A DNA stretch of 64,000 nucleotides from Bacteroidota bacterium (GCA_018266835.1 JAFDZP010000002.1:1525302-1589301); one strand, 5' to 3'; shown: positions 1-8,371, numbered from the stretch's first letter. Made by a program: numbers and translations. The notes: generated by a model from the sequence alone, not told the origin.

Positions 1-171
1 AGTATGGTATTGAATTACAAGAAAGCTGGCGTGAATAATGCTTAAAAGAATAATTGTTACGGGAACAAAAATAATGTAGGAAACACTGACTTTAGGAGGT
101 AAAGTTACTATAAATACGTATGCACCGGCAGCAGTATATGATAAACGTAACCAAATATGTTTAGTAAGCAT
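1..171 (-). CDS. Partial membrane protein, runs off the left edge
   Basis: A reading frame opens with ATG at 171 and stays open for 57 codons to the first base of the window, so only the N-terminus is present. The translation is strongly hydrophobic: a polar start (MLTKHIWLRLSY) is followed by two membrane-like stretches, around residues 12-24 and 31-53. An uninterrupted frame of this length with this composition is unlikely by chance in such AT-rich DNA, but the family cannot be named from this much sequence. It is the next leftward gene after the small zinc-ribbon frame. Confidence 0.5.
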   Translation of the reverse strand, partial: MLTKHIWLRLSYTAAGAYVFIVTLPPKVSVSYIIFVPVTIILLSIIHASFLVIQYHT

Positions 172-237
172 TCAAAATAAGTTTTTCTTGGCAGGTATCA
201 TTTAAATTATAAAACGTAAATCTTAAAATAAAGACTA

Positions 238-273
238 ATTAAACTTCTTTACCTTGCGATAAAGAAGTTTAAT
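238..273 (-). terminator. Hairpin terminator downstream of the small zinc-ribbon frame
   Basis: Two perfect 14-base arms (238-251 and 260-273) are separated by 8 bases. Read leftward, the hairpin is followed by a T-rich stretch, which fits an intrinsic terminator for the leftward frame ending at 327. The rest of 172-326 holds nothing else recognisable. Confidence 0.5.
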
Positions 274-326
274 CAGCATGAATTTGTAATGCCTTTTAAA
301 AACATCACTAATAACGATCGGGGCAA

Positions 327-491
327 TTAGCTCACCTTTGAGAGAATTTTTCCTAGTAAACAATAGTACAGTTTGTAACAATTTGTACATTCGTATACTT
401 TTATACCGAGGATTCCCAAGAATCTATCCAAGGCTTTACGTGATTTCATTCTCCTGAAGCGCGAGTTTTTTTTGCAGTGGGGACAATTTAT
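327..491 (-). CDS. Small two-CxxC zinc-ribbon protein, start unresolved
   Basis: The leftward frame encodes about 53 residues with CPHC at its beginning and ECTNC about 35 residues later, joined by a basic helix (SRFRRMKSRKALDRFLG) and LGIKVYEC. This Cys-pair/basic helix/'LLGLRPYRC' arrangement resembles short zinc-ribbon proteins common in bacterial genomes. No ATG, GTG or TTG lies between the in-frame stop at 516-518 and the first Cys codon (483-485). The given end therefore uses an ATA codon at 491 as a placeholder; the next ATG (449) would delete the first CxxC. Either the start is non-canonical or the gene has decayed. It sits beside a decayed T9SS fragment, which favours decay. Confidence 0.45.
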   Translation of the reverse strand: MNCPHCKKNSRFRRMKSRKALDRFLGILGIKVYECTNCYKLYYCLLGKILSKVS

Positions 492-560
492 ATTATTCGC
501 TTTTAAGAACCCCCTTTACTTTTTTTGTTTTACAAAAATATAAAATTCTGAGCATATAAA

Positions 561-863
561 TCAAATAATTTTTATATTAATTTTTCCAAATTTATAACAA
601 TTCTTAATTATTACATAAGGTTTTTTTTTAAAATTTAATTGTTTAATTAATATCATCTTTTTTGTCTCACTAAATTCTCCGCTTATAATTTTGTAAAAAT
701 ATATTCCTGATGGTAAATTCCTTATATCAAAATTAACTTCGTATTTTCCTGAAATTTTTTCTTCATTCACCGGCTCTTTTATTACACTTCCAAGTAAATT
801 ATACACAACTATTTTTATCTGTCCGTCCTTCGGAATGCTGTAGTTTATTTTTGTTGCAGGGTT
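561..863 (-). pseudogene. Remnant of a T9SS type A C-terminal sorting domain
   Basis: The leftward frame reads NPATKINYSIPKDG, then VVYNLLG, LPSGIYFYKI and ETKKMILIK, which is the canonical last 75 residues of a T9SS cargo protein. The upstream N-Y-P-N-P-F part is replaced by unrelated codons (Y-L-R-Q) and no passenger domain exists before it. The domain normally ends right after K-K-M-I-L-I-K; here the stop codon has become CAA and translation runs on 26 residues into AT-rich sequence. Loss of both ends marks it as a decayed gene tail. Three intact homologous tails occur at 3157, 16560 and 48172. Confidence 0.75.
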
Positions 864-899
864 TTGCCGAAGATAAGAATAAAATAATAAAAGTAATTT

Positions 900-927
900 C
901 CCTATTAGCAGGAATAGGGATGAAAAG
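900..927. repeat. Copy 1 of the CCTATTAG short palindromic motif
   Basis: CCCTATT (900-906) and AATAGGG (913-919) form an inverted repeat with a 6-base loop, followed by ATGAAAAG. Closely related elements lie at 13313 and 28984. This copy sits just beyond the broken end of the T9SS remnant. Confidence 0.5.
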
Positions 928-1002
928 CTTTACCGGAAATTATTTTATTCCTATATTATTGGAGCGCGGACACACAGGAAAGTTTAATTGAGTTCTTCAC
1001 AA

Positions 1003-1100
1003 AATCCGTCAAAAACCCGTCATTTCAGGTGATAAAAAAAAATGGTGTTGTAAAAACAACACCGGAGTTTCTAAAACCCGACATTTTCCCGACTTTTTGA
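1003..1100 (-). repeat. Single copy of the 73-bp intergenic repeat family
   Basis: This gene-free stretch (864-1183 has no gene) contains GGTGTTGT-AAAA-ACAACACC (1044-1063), a perfect hairpin, flanked by paired ccgtc/cccgtc and cccgac/cccgac boxes. Its reverse complement aligns by eye with the tandem units at 28536-28875: two GTCGG boxes, a hairpin centred on TTGTTTTT, a T/A-rich spacer, then two more TCGG-like boxes. Confidence 0.55.
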
Positions 1101-1183
1101 AAACATATTCTTCATTTAATTTTTATTTAAAAATATTTTGATTAATTTTCCTGTACAAACTATTTAACCAAAACCATAATAAT

Positions 1184-1747
1184 ATGAAAAAATTAATTTA
1201 TCTCTTTTCATTTTTGATGCTGATACCATTTTCAGCGTCAGCTCTAAAAGCACAAAGCCAGGACGACATGAAAAAATGGGCAGACGCCATGACTCCGGGC
1301 GAAGTTCAAAAAGGAATGGCAAAAATGACAGGTGACTGGAAGTTCACATCAAAATTCTGGATGGCTCCGGGACAGGAACCAATGGTCAGCGACGGCACAG
1401 CACGCTATGATATGCTCCTCGGCGGAAGATACCTTCAATTAAAGGTAAACGGAAATATGATGGGAATGCCTTTTGAAGGAATCGGAATAACAGGTTACAA
1501 CAACGTATCAAAGATGTATGAAAGCTCATGGATAGATAATTTCGGAACCGGTGTAATGTATATGACAGGAACAGCCGATGATAAAGGAGTAATTACTATG
1601 ACAGGTTCAATGGTTGACCCGCTTACAGGTAAATCACAAATGGAGAAACAAGTATTAAGACAGGACGGCGATAAATTTATAATGGAAATGTATGATAACA
1701 AAGGCGGTACAGAAGTGAAAACAATGGAAATAACTTACTGGAAATAA
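1184..1747 (+). CDS. Secreted DUF1579 family protein, copy 1 of 3
   Basis: The 187-residue protein begins with a signal peptide (KKLIYLFSFLMLIPF, likely cleaved after LKA) and then matches the DUF1579 family: MTPGEVQKGMAKMTGDWKF, a beta-strand-rich body with LLGGRYLQ, GMPFEGIGITGYNN and WIDNFGTGVMYMTG. DUF1579 proteins are small beta-barrel-like exported proteins without an assigned activity. It is followed by two paralogues in the same orientation (102- and 105-base gaps) and shares most motifs with copy 2. A hairpin terminator lies directly after the stop. Confidence 0.85.
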   Translation: MKKLIYLFSFLMLIPFSASALKAQSQDDMKKWADAMTPGEVQKGMAKMTGDWKFTSKFWMAPGQEPMVSDGTARYDMLLGGRYLQLKVNGNMMGMPFEGIGITGYNNVSKMYESSWIDNFGTGVMYMTGTADDKGVITMTGSMVDPLTGKSQMEKQVLRQDGDKFIMEMYDNKGGTEVKTMEITYWK

Positions 1748-1761
1748 TTTAACATAACTTC

Positions 1762-1790
1762 AGGGACGTCTTCAGGCGTCCCTAATTTTT
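1762..1790 (+). terminator. Intrinsic terminator after DUF1579 copy 1
   Basis: AGGGACG (1762-1768) pairs with CGTCCCT (1777-1783), followed by AATTTTTAT. The presence of a terminator between tandem copies suggests they can be transcribed separately. Confidence 0.75.
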
Positions 1791-1849
1791 ATAACTCCGT
1801 CCCCGGCTAATCAATCGAAAAATAAACTCATTAACAAAATTCTTTTATC

Positions 1850-2419
1850 ATGAAAAAATCAGTTAATCTTTTTTCGTTTATTGTATTACTTTTTTTATCT
1901 GCATCTGTTTTGAAAGCACAGAGCGCAGATGACATGAAAAAATGGGCAGACGCAATGACTCCCGGAGAGCAGCAAAAAGGAATGGCTAAGATGACGGGCG
2001 AATGGAAGTTCACTTCAAAATTCTGGATGGCACCGGGGCAAGAACCTGTATCAAATACCGGAACAGCCAGATACGAAATGCTTCTTGGAGGAAGATATCA
2101 GAAAGTTACTGCAAGCGCCAGTATGATGGGAATGCCTTATGAAGGTATTGGAATTACGGGCTACAACAATGTTTCAAAATTGTTTGAGAGCTCATGGGTA
2201 GATAATTTCAGGACAGGTGTAATGTATATGACCGGAACAATGGATGATAAGGGAATGATAACAATGACGGGCTCAACTGTAGACCCTATAACCGGAAAGA
2301 TACAAATGGAAAGGCAAACGATACGACCTGATGGAGACAACAAATATATTATGGAGATTTACGATACAAAAGAAGGACAGTCTGAAGTAAAAGTTGAGGA
2401 AATTATTTACGAAAGATAA
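1850..2419 (+). CDS. Secreted DUF1579 family protein, copy 2 of 3
   Basis: The 189-residue protein has a signal peptide (KKSVNLFSFIVLLFLSASV, then LKAQS) and the same DUF1579 landmarks as copy 1: DDMKKWADAMTPGEQQKG, WKFTSKFWMAPGQEP, GMPYEGIGITGYNN. The two copies are clearly the product of a recent tandem duplication; differences concentrate in the signal peptide and the C-terminal 30 residues. Function is unknown and localisation is inferred to be periplasmic or secreted. Confidence 0.85.
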   Translation: MKKSVNLFSFIVLLFLSASVLKAQSADDMKKWADAMTPGEQQKGMAKMTGEWKFTSKFWMAPGQEPVSNTGTARYEMLLGGRYQKVTASASMMGMPYEGIGITGYNNVSKLFESSWVDNFRTGVMYMTGTMDDKGMITMTGSTVDPITGKIQMERQTIRPDGDNKYIMEIYDTKEGQSEVKVEEIIYER

Positions 2420-2435
2420 ATATTTTTCTTTTAGG

Positions 2436-2465
2436 AAGAAGGACGTTGAATTTGACCTTCTTTAA
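2436..2465 (+). terminator. Probable terminator after DUF1579 copy 2
   Basis: AAGAAGG (2436-2442) and CCTTCTT (2456-2462) can pair across a 13-base loop and are followed by TAATTTAT. The stem is short and the loop large, so the call is tentative. Confidence 0.45.
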
Positions 2466-2524
2466 TTTATACATCTCACATTTTAAAATCACAACTCAGT
2501 TTTATTAACTTAAACTTTTTAATT

Positions 2525-3094
2525 ATGAAAAAATTAATTCTTCTTTGTTCGTTACTGGTAATTCTAACATCTTCGGTATCAACACTAAAGGCTCAGGATC
2601 AGGAGACAATGAAACGCTGGATGGAATATATGACTCCCGGTGAACAGCATACAGCTATGGCAAAATCGGTCGGTGACTGGAAGTACACGTCAAAAATGTG
2701 GATGGACCCTGCACAGCCGCCGACAACAATGGACGGCACAGCAAAGTTTGAAACAGTTTACGGCGGAAGATATTTACAGGCAAAAATTACCGGTACAATG
2801 ATGGGAATGCCTTTCGAAGGAACATCATTAACCGGTTATAACAATGCTACAAAAAAATATTTCAACACTTGGATTGATAACATGGGAACAGGTGTAATGG
2901 TAACTGAAGGTACAAGCGATGCTTCAGGTCTTATTACTTTAACCGGCTCTATGTTTGACCCTACCACAGGGAAGAATTGCACAATGAGAGAAACATGGAA
3001 GATGGATAACGCCAATAAAATGACTATGGAAATGTACAGCACACCTGAAGGCGGAACGGAAAAGAAAGATATGGAAATAGTTTACACAAGATAA
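2525..3094 (+). CDS. Secreted DUF1579 family protein, copy 3 of 3
   Basis: The 189-residue protein carries a signal peptide (KKLILLCSLLVILTSS, then LKAQD) and DUF1579 landmarks (YMTPGEQHTAMAKSVGDWKY, GGRYLQAKITGTMMGMPFEG, WIDNMGTGVMVTEG). It is the most divergent of the three copies, for example DPAQPPTT replaces APGQEP, so it probably split off before copies 1 and 2 duplicated. It ends in a strong bidirectional terminator shared with the convergent T9SS gene. Confidence 0.83.
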   Translation: MKKLILLCSLLVILTSSVSTLKAQDQETMKRWMEYMTPGEQHTAMAKSVGDWKYTSKMWMDPAQPPTTMDGTAKFETVYGGRYLQAKITGTMMGMPFEGTSLTGYNNATKKYFNTWIDNMGTGVMVTEGTSDASGLITLTGSMFDPTTGKNCTMRETWKMDNANKMTMEMYSTPEGGTEKKDMEIVYTR

Positions 3095-3103
3095 TTTTAT
3101 AAA

Positions 3104-3129
3104 AAAGGGGCGTTTTAAAACGCCCCTTT
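3104..3129. terminator. Bidirectional terminator between convergent genes
   Basis: A perfect 26-base palindrome, AAAGGGGCGTTTT followed by its complement, lies between the DUF1579 copy 3 stop and the stop of the leftward VCBS gene. A-rich and T-rich flanks allow it to act on both strands. Confidence 0.85.
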
Positions 3130-3156
3130 AAAATAAATACTATTCAGATTTATAAA

Positions 3157-4917
3157 TTACTTTATTAGTATCATTTGTTTTGAAGCTGTAAACTCACCGC
3201 TTGTAATTTTATAAACATAAATTCCGCTTGAAAGATTTGCTGCATTGAAATTAATATCATAGTTGCCTGCAGCCCTATTCTCATTCACAAGTGAAGCAAC
3301 TTCTTTTCCGAGTAAATCAAATACAGCAAGCTTTACAAATCCCGGTTTAGGGATTGAGAAATTTATTACCGTGGACGGATTAAAAGGATTCGGATAATTC
3401 TGCTTCAATTCAAACCCTGAAACAACAACAGGAGAATTGTTTCCTAAGGAAACAACCGATGGTCTGTTATAAACTCCGTCATGTCTTACATTGTACTGAA
3501 AAACCGGAAGTACAATTTTAGAAGCGTTGTAGTTCTTTCCTGTATTCCAAAGATATAAATTTATATTTGCAGTCGCGCCAAAACCCGTTTGTCCCGAGCC
3601 GATAATATCAAGAATTCCGTTTCTGTCGATATCGGTTAAACATGGAACATTAAATAATGTTGTTCCTGTTAATGTCAGGGGCCATCCTGTTACTGGTGTG
3701 CCGTCACTATTGTAGGCAAGGTACTGACCTAGTCCGCTTCCGGATGTAGTGTTATCGTCAATGATTAATTCCATACTGTTGTCGTTATCAATGTCTCCGA
3801 TAAGTATCTGGCTGTTGATTGCGTTCAGAGTTCCTATTGGAAATCCTGTAAGCGGGTTGCCGTTTATATCCCAGCAATAAAGTTTATCAATAGGTGTTCC
3901 GCTTAGCACCTGGTCACCAACTGCAACATCAAGTACGTTATCACCATTAATAAAACCAACTGCAGGGGGAGTGTAAACCCAGTTGTCCGTTATCTTCGGC
4001 CAGCCTGTATAAACACTTCCGTCATTTTTAAGAATGGTTACACAGCCTGTTCCGGTTTGCGACTGCGAACCGAATATAATTTCTCTTTTGCCGTCGTTGT
4101 TGACATCGGCAAGAACGGGGGAAGAGTATGAGTTTTTAAAATCACCGGGGAGAACGTATGGAAAGCCTGCGAGTAAATTCCCGTCTTTATCCCATGCATA
4201 AAGAGATGTATATGATTCTGAAACAATTTCAGGAACTCCGTCACCTGTAATATCGCCCACTGCTGAGCTGGATGCAGGAACGTGGTTAATAGGTTTTGGC
4301 CAACCGGGATAAACGGTTCCGTCTCCTTTATAAACCCAGACTTCACCTGCGCTTGATAATCTTTTGTTAACTATAATTTCCAGCTTGCCATCATTGTCTA
4401 AATCTGCAAGGACTGGTGTACGTGAAGAGTAGCCCGGTGAAATAGGGAAGCCTGTTACGGCTGTTCCATTTTTTTTATAAGCATAAATTTTTCCTTGTGA
4501 GCTTCCGAATGTAGAAACACATACAATTTCTTCCTGCCCGTCGCCATCGATATCACCAAATGCAGGCGCGCCTTGCAGCGGCTGAGTGCCAACATTAATG
4601 GGCCATCCTGTAACATTTGAACCGTCTTTGTTATAAGCATAGATTGTAGTGTTTATGTTTATAACAATTTCGAGGTCGGGGTCAGAATCCATATTGCAAA
4701 AAATAGCGCCTTCAAATGTTGTACCTGCATTCACTTTTGGAAATCCCGGAAACGTTGGAAGCGTATCCATGGGAGATGCAACATTGTAAGGAGCGGTGAT
4801 TTTATTTTTGGGGTTTGATATTCCCATTACATCGGGAATATTTACTTGTGAAAAAACATCTGAGAAGAGAGACGAACAAAATACTAATAGAAGGGGCAGC
4901 AATACTTTTTTCATCAT
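3157..4917 (-). CDS. Exported VCBS/FG-GAP repeat protein with T9SS sorting domain
   Basis: The 586-residue protein has a signal peptide (KKVLLPLLLVFCSSLF, cleavage near FSQ), a body of about seven calcium-binding-type VCBS/FG-GAP blades (FGDIDGDGQEEIV, LADLDNDGKLEIIV, VGDITGDGVPEIV, LADVNNDGKREIIF, IGDIDNDNSMELII, LTDIDRNGILDIIG), and a C-terminal T9SS type A sorting domain (NYPNPFNPSTVINFSIPKPG ... KQMILIK). The blades predict a beta-propeller displayed on or released from the cell surface after export through the type IX system. Spaced F/W-P-G/T-GWP motifs between blades recur. No enzyme domain is visible. Its ligand is unknown. Confidence 0.88.
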   Translation of the reverse strand: MMKKVLLPLLLVFCSSLFSDVFSQVNIPDVMGISNPKNKITAPYNVASPMDTLPTFPGFPKVNAGTTFEGAIFCNMDSDPDLEIVININTTIYAYNKDGSNVTGWPINVGTQPLQGAPAFGDIDGDGQEEIVCVSTFGSSQGKIYAYKKNGTAVTGFPISPGYSSRTPVLADLDNDGKLEIIVNKRLSSAGEVWVYKGDGTVYPGWPKPINHVPASSSAVGDITGDGVPEIVSESYTSLYAWDKDGNLLAGFPYVLPGDFKNSYSSPVLADVNNDGKREIIFGSQSQTGTGCVTILKNDGSVYTGWPKITDNWVYTPPAVGFINGDNVLDVAVGDQVLSGTPIDKLYCWDINGNPLTGFPIGTLNAINSQILIGDIDNDNSMELIIDDNTTSGSGLGQYLAYNSDGTPVTGWPLTLTGTTLFNVPCLTDIDRNGILDIIGSGQTGFGATANINLYLWNTGKNYNASKIVLPVFQYNVRHDGVYNRPSVVSLGNNSPVVVSGFELKQNYPNPFNPSTVINFSIPKPGFVKLAVFDLLGKEVASLVNENRAAGNYDINFNAANLSSGIYVYKITSGEFTASKQMILIK

Positions 4918-5369
4918 GATATGTTTAATTTATAAACAAAAATTCCAAATCTAAAATTAAAAGTAAATGCAGGAATAAATTGTTTTATAAAAGGAAAACC
5001 CGTTTCGTTAAACAGACCGAAACGGGTTTGCTATTGGCAGTAATTGGGAGAATATAGAAAGTGTCAGATATTTATCAGCAATGCTTTCTCTGCCGAAAAC
5101 GGCACGATTACATGTGATGTGAAATTGTGCGAGTTTTTCATAGAGGTTTTATTTTTAAATTTTTTGTTTTCTGCTTTTCCTTGAAAATGAATGTCATTTT
5201 CAAATGCAGATAAAATTAGCTCTTTTTTATGCCTTAATACAAAGAAACATTTAAGGCTGTGTGAAAGGAGATTTTTAAAAAACGCTAAATACAGCTTAAA
5301 ATTGAAGAAAATGTATTGAAATGTGTGACGATATGTATCGTTTTTTTTCGTATTTTCCGCATATAAGGA
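4918..5369. promoter_or_regulatory. Divergent intergenic region with three strong hairpins
   Basis: This 452-base region between divergent genes has no open frame of note but three inverted repeats: AAACCCGTTTCG (4996-5007) with its complement at 5018-5029; TTGAAAATGA (5181-5190) with its complement at 5194-5203, loop of 3; and GCCTTAA (5231-5237) with its complement at 5251-5257. Read leftward, the first is followed by TTTTCCTTTT, so it could be a terminator or attenuator in the 5' leader of the VCBS gene, about 80 bases before its ATG, or the 3' end of an unannotated small RNA. Promoters for both flanking genes must also lie here but no box is clear. Confidence 0.4.
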
Positions 5370-6809
5370 ATGAAAAACACGCGAATAGCAGAGATTTTAA
5401 AAACTTTTACAGAAAAAGAACTGAAGGGCTTCGGTGATTTTGTCTCGTCAAAATATTTCAATCAGAGCGATAAAATAGTAAAGCTATTTGAAATCCTTAG
5501 CAAGTATTATCCGGATTTTGAAGGCGATGAACTTGAAAAAGAGAAAGTGTTTGTAAAACTCTTCGGAAAGAAAAAATACGAAGACGAAAAAATGCGGACG
5601 CTGATTTCAAATTTAATGAAACTCTGCAAAAAATATCTCATTCAGTTAGATATAGAGTCAAATGCAAGCCGGACAAATCTCCACTTACTAAATCAGTTAA
5701 AAGACCGCGGACAGAAATCACTTTTTGATTACGAATACAATAAATTGAATTCCGCTCTTGAGCAAAACTGCTATAAAGAGAGGGAATATTTTTTTGTAAA
5801 ATACTATATGGAGCAGGAGATGTATTACAGTAACCCTACTTCAATAAACGATAATTATCTTCAGCAGCCTTTGATTGAAAAAGTTTCAAACAATTTTGAA
5901 ATCCTGTTTCTCATTGATGCACTGGAAATAAATTACAACAAGCTTACCAGAAAGAGTAAAGTAAATTACAATCCCGAATTCATTTTTTTAGATGTAATAA
6001 AATCAAAAATAGAGAACGGAGATTATTCCGAGATTCCTATTATTCCTCTGAAGTACTACATCTTTATGTGCGTTCAGAATCCCATGCAGGAAGAGTATTA
6101 TGCACAAGCTGAAAAGATTTTCTATGATAATCTTGAAAGAATTTCTCCCCATGAAAAACCATATATCAATACAGGACTGATAAATTATTGCTGGCTGAGA
6201 GTTGGTACAGGAGATGTTAAATACTTTCGCAAGGTATTTGAAATGTATAAAATCGGGCTGGAAGAGGGGATATACTTTTATGAGAATAAATACCTTCTTA
6301 ACTCTTTATTTAACGGAATAGTAAAGTGCGCATGTTATCTTAAGGAATACAAATGGCTGTTTCAGTTCATACACGAATATAAAAACAAAATTGACCCCGA
6401 GCACAGAAAAGAAATTGTGAATGTTGCGTACTCAAAATATTATTTTGAGATAAAAGATTTTGATACTGCGCTTAAACATGTTAATAAAATAAACCCTACC
6501 AATTCGCTGCTTAAATTAGAAATAAAAGTGCTTACAATAAAAATTTTATATGAACTGAATTATCTTGAAAGCGTTTACTCATCCATTGATTCTCTGAAGC
6601 ATTTTTTCCGGAACAACAAATTGCTTCATCCGGGAACAATAGAGCAGGGTTATGCATGTTCAAAAGCATTTAAAAAACTGTGTGACCTGAAAATAAAAAA
6701 AGATAAAAAAGAATTAGAGTTTTTCAGAAAATCGATAAACGAATCCAATGAGCTTGGAATGATAAATACCAGATGGATTACGGAAAAAATTGATGAAATA
6801 TTAAAATAA
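5370..6809 (+). CDS. Uncharacterised helical protein, paralogue A
   Basis: The 479-residue protein is not recognised. It is charged, rich in Lys, Glu, Tyr and Phe, lacks a signal peptide or membrane segment and looks all-helical, with repeat-like segments in the C-terminal half (YSKYYFEIKDFDTALKHVNKI resembles a TPR). The N-terminus (KTFTEKELKGFGDFVSSKYF) and the segment MRTLISNLMKLCKKYLIQLDIE are shared with the next gene, which begins one base after this stop. The pair is clearly a tandem duplication read as one message. A role in signalling or scaffolding would be a guess. Confidence 0.8.
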   Translation: MKNTRIAEILKTFTEKELKGFGDFVSSKYFNQSDKIVKLFEILSKYYPDFEGDELEKEKVFVKLFGKKKYEDEKMRTLISNLMKLCKKYLIQLDIESNASRTNLHLLNQLKDRGQKSLFDYEYNKLNSALEQNCYKEREYFFVKYYMEQEMYYSNPTSINDNYLQQPLIEKVSNNFEILFLIDALEINYNKLTRKSKVNYNPEFIFLDVIKSKIENGDYSEIPIIPLKYYIFMCVQNPMQEEYYAQAEKIFYDNLERISPHEKPYINTGLINYCWLRVGTGDVKYFRKVFEMYKIGLEEGIYFYENKYLLNSLFNGIVKCACYLKEYKWLFQFIHEYKNKIDPEHRKEIVNVAYSKYYFEIKDFDTALKHVNKINPTNSLLKLEIKVLTIKILYELNYLESVYSSIDSLKHFFRNNKLLHPGTIEQGYACSKAFKKLCDLKIKKDKKELEFFRKSINESNELGMINTRWITEKIDEILK

Positions 6810-6810
6810 T

Positions 6811-8256
6811 ATGCAGAATACAAGATTAATAGAGCTATTAAGAACATTCAAAGAAAAAGAATTTCTCGGGCTGGAAGATTTTATTTCTTCAAAATACTTC
6901 AATAAAAATACTCAGATAATAGAGTTGTTTTCCCATGTAAAAAAGTATTTTCCTTTGTTCGATTCCGAAGAGCTTAGCAAACAAAATCTTTACAATAAAA
7001 TCTTCGGTAATAAAAAATACAGCGATGAAACAATGCGGACGCTTATTTCGGGACTGATGAAGCTTACAAAAAAATATTTGATTCAGATTGAGCTTGAAAA
7101 AAGAAATCCTTATTCCAATTTGTTTCTTCTTGAACAGCTTAGAGTCCGAGACCAGGAAAATCTTTTTGAATATGAGTTCAGCAAAGCAGATAAATTCCTT
7201 GAAGAAAATTTATATAGAGAGGGAGAATATTTCTTAGCCAGGTATTTAAGTGACTTCATGAATTTCTACGGGCATCCATCAGGTTTTAAAGATTCAAACT
7301 TAGAAAGTAACCTGATATATAAAATCGGCGCTAGCCTTGAGCGATATTTTTTACTCGAAGCAATGGATGTTAATTATCAGATGCTCACAAGAAAAATAAA
7401 AATGAATTACCAGCCGAAATATATTTTCCTGGAGCATATAAAAAGCAAAATAGAATCAAATGAATACAACGATGCGCCGCTCCTGCCATTGAAATACTAT
7501 TCGTTTATGGCAATTGAGAACAGAGATAACGAGGAATATTTTGAAAAGTGTCAGGAATTATATTTTCAAAGCTTTGATAAAATTTCTGAGTTTGAACGCG
7601 GTGCTATTCATCTGGCTATGGTAAATTATTGTATGCTTAGTATTTCCGCAGGAAAAGAAAAATATTTTGAAAAATCTGTAGTGTTGTACAAATTTGCGCT
7701 TGAGCATAATCTGTATTTTCAGAATAACAAATATTTGCTTCCTTATATGTATCACAATATTGTGAAGAATGCAACGTACATAGGGGATAATAAGTGGGCT
7801 TATAACTTTATTTTTGAATACAAAAATAAAGTCCCGCCGGAAGTAAGAAAGGAAGTAGTGAATGTATCATACGCAAAATATTATTTTGAAACAGGGGACC
7901 TGGATTCAGCATTAAAACACATTAATAAAATTAATCCACAGAATGCTCAATTAAAGTTTGAAGTGCTTACATTATTTATTAAGATCTTTTATGAACTGGA
8001 TTATGTTGAAAGTGTCTATTCATCAATCGAGTCCTTAAAGAGATTTGTCAAAACCAATAATTCGCTTGCTCCATCATTTATTACCGGCGGAAAATATTTT
8101 TCAACTTACATGCGCAAATTTATGGACCTTAAAGAGAAGTTCAGGAAGAACGATCTGGATTATCTCAGAAAAGAAATCAGTTCTATACAGGATTTCGGTT
8201 TAATTAACCGGAAGTGGATTTTACAGAAAATTGACGCCGTTTTAAAGAAAAGATAA
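6811..8256 (+). CDS. Uncharacterised helical protein, paralogue B
   Basis: The 481-residue protein is homologous over its whole length to the preceding one: LRTFKEKEFLGLEDFISSKY, MRTLISGLMKLTKKYLIQIE, LPLKYYSFM and a C-terminal TPR-like helix pair (YAKYYFETGDLDSALKHINK). It starts one base after the stop of paralogue A, so translation is probably coupled. No signal peptide, membrane segment or catalytic motif is evident. The gene is followed by 115 bases without a terminator before the SPFH operon, so the two groups might be co-transcribed. Confidence 0.8.
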   Translation: MQNTRLIELLRTFKEKEFLGLEDFISSKYFNKNTQIIELFSHVKKYFPLFDSEELSKQNLYNKIFGNKKYSDETMRTLISGLMKLTKKYLIQIELEKRNPYSNLFLLEQLRVRDQENLFEYEFSKADKFLEENLYREGEYFLARYLSDFMNFYGHPSGFKDSNLESNLIYKIGASLERYFLLEAMDVNYQMLTRKIKMNYQPKYIFLEHIKSKIESNEYNDAPLLPLKYYSFMAIENRDNEEYFEKCQELYFQSFDKISEFERGAIHLAMVNYCMLSISAGKEKYFEKSVVLYKFALEHNLYFQNNKYLLPYMYHNIVKNATYIGDNKWAYNFIFEYKNKVPPEVRKEVVNVSYAKYYFETGDLDSALKHINKINPQNAQLKFEVLTLFIKIFYELDYVESVYSSIESLKRFVKTNNSLAPSFITGGKYFSTYMRKFMDLKEKFRKNDLDYLRKEISSIQDFGLINRKWILQKIDAVLKKR

Positions 8257-8371
8257 ATAGTTGAAACTATTGCGGGATTTTTGCTGTACAATATCAGTAA
8301 ATACCCGGAACCCGAGTATTTTACATAATTTATTCTAAAAAGAAATTTCGATATATTAAATAAAAATCATT

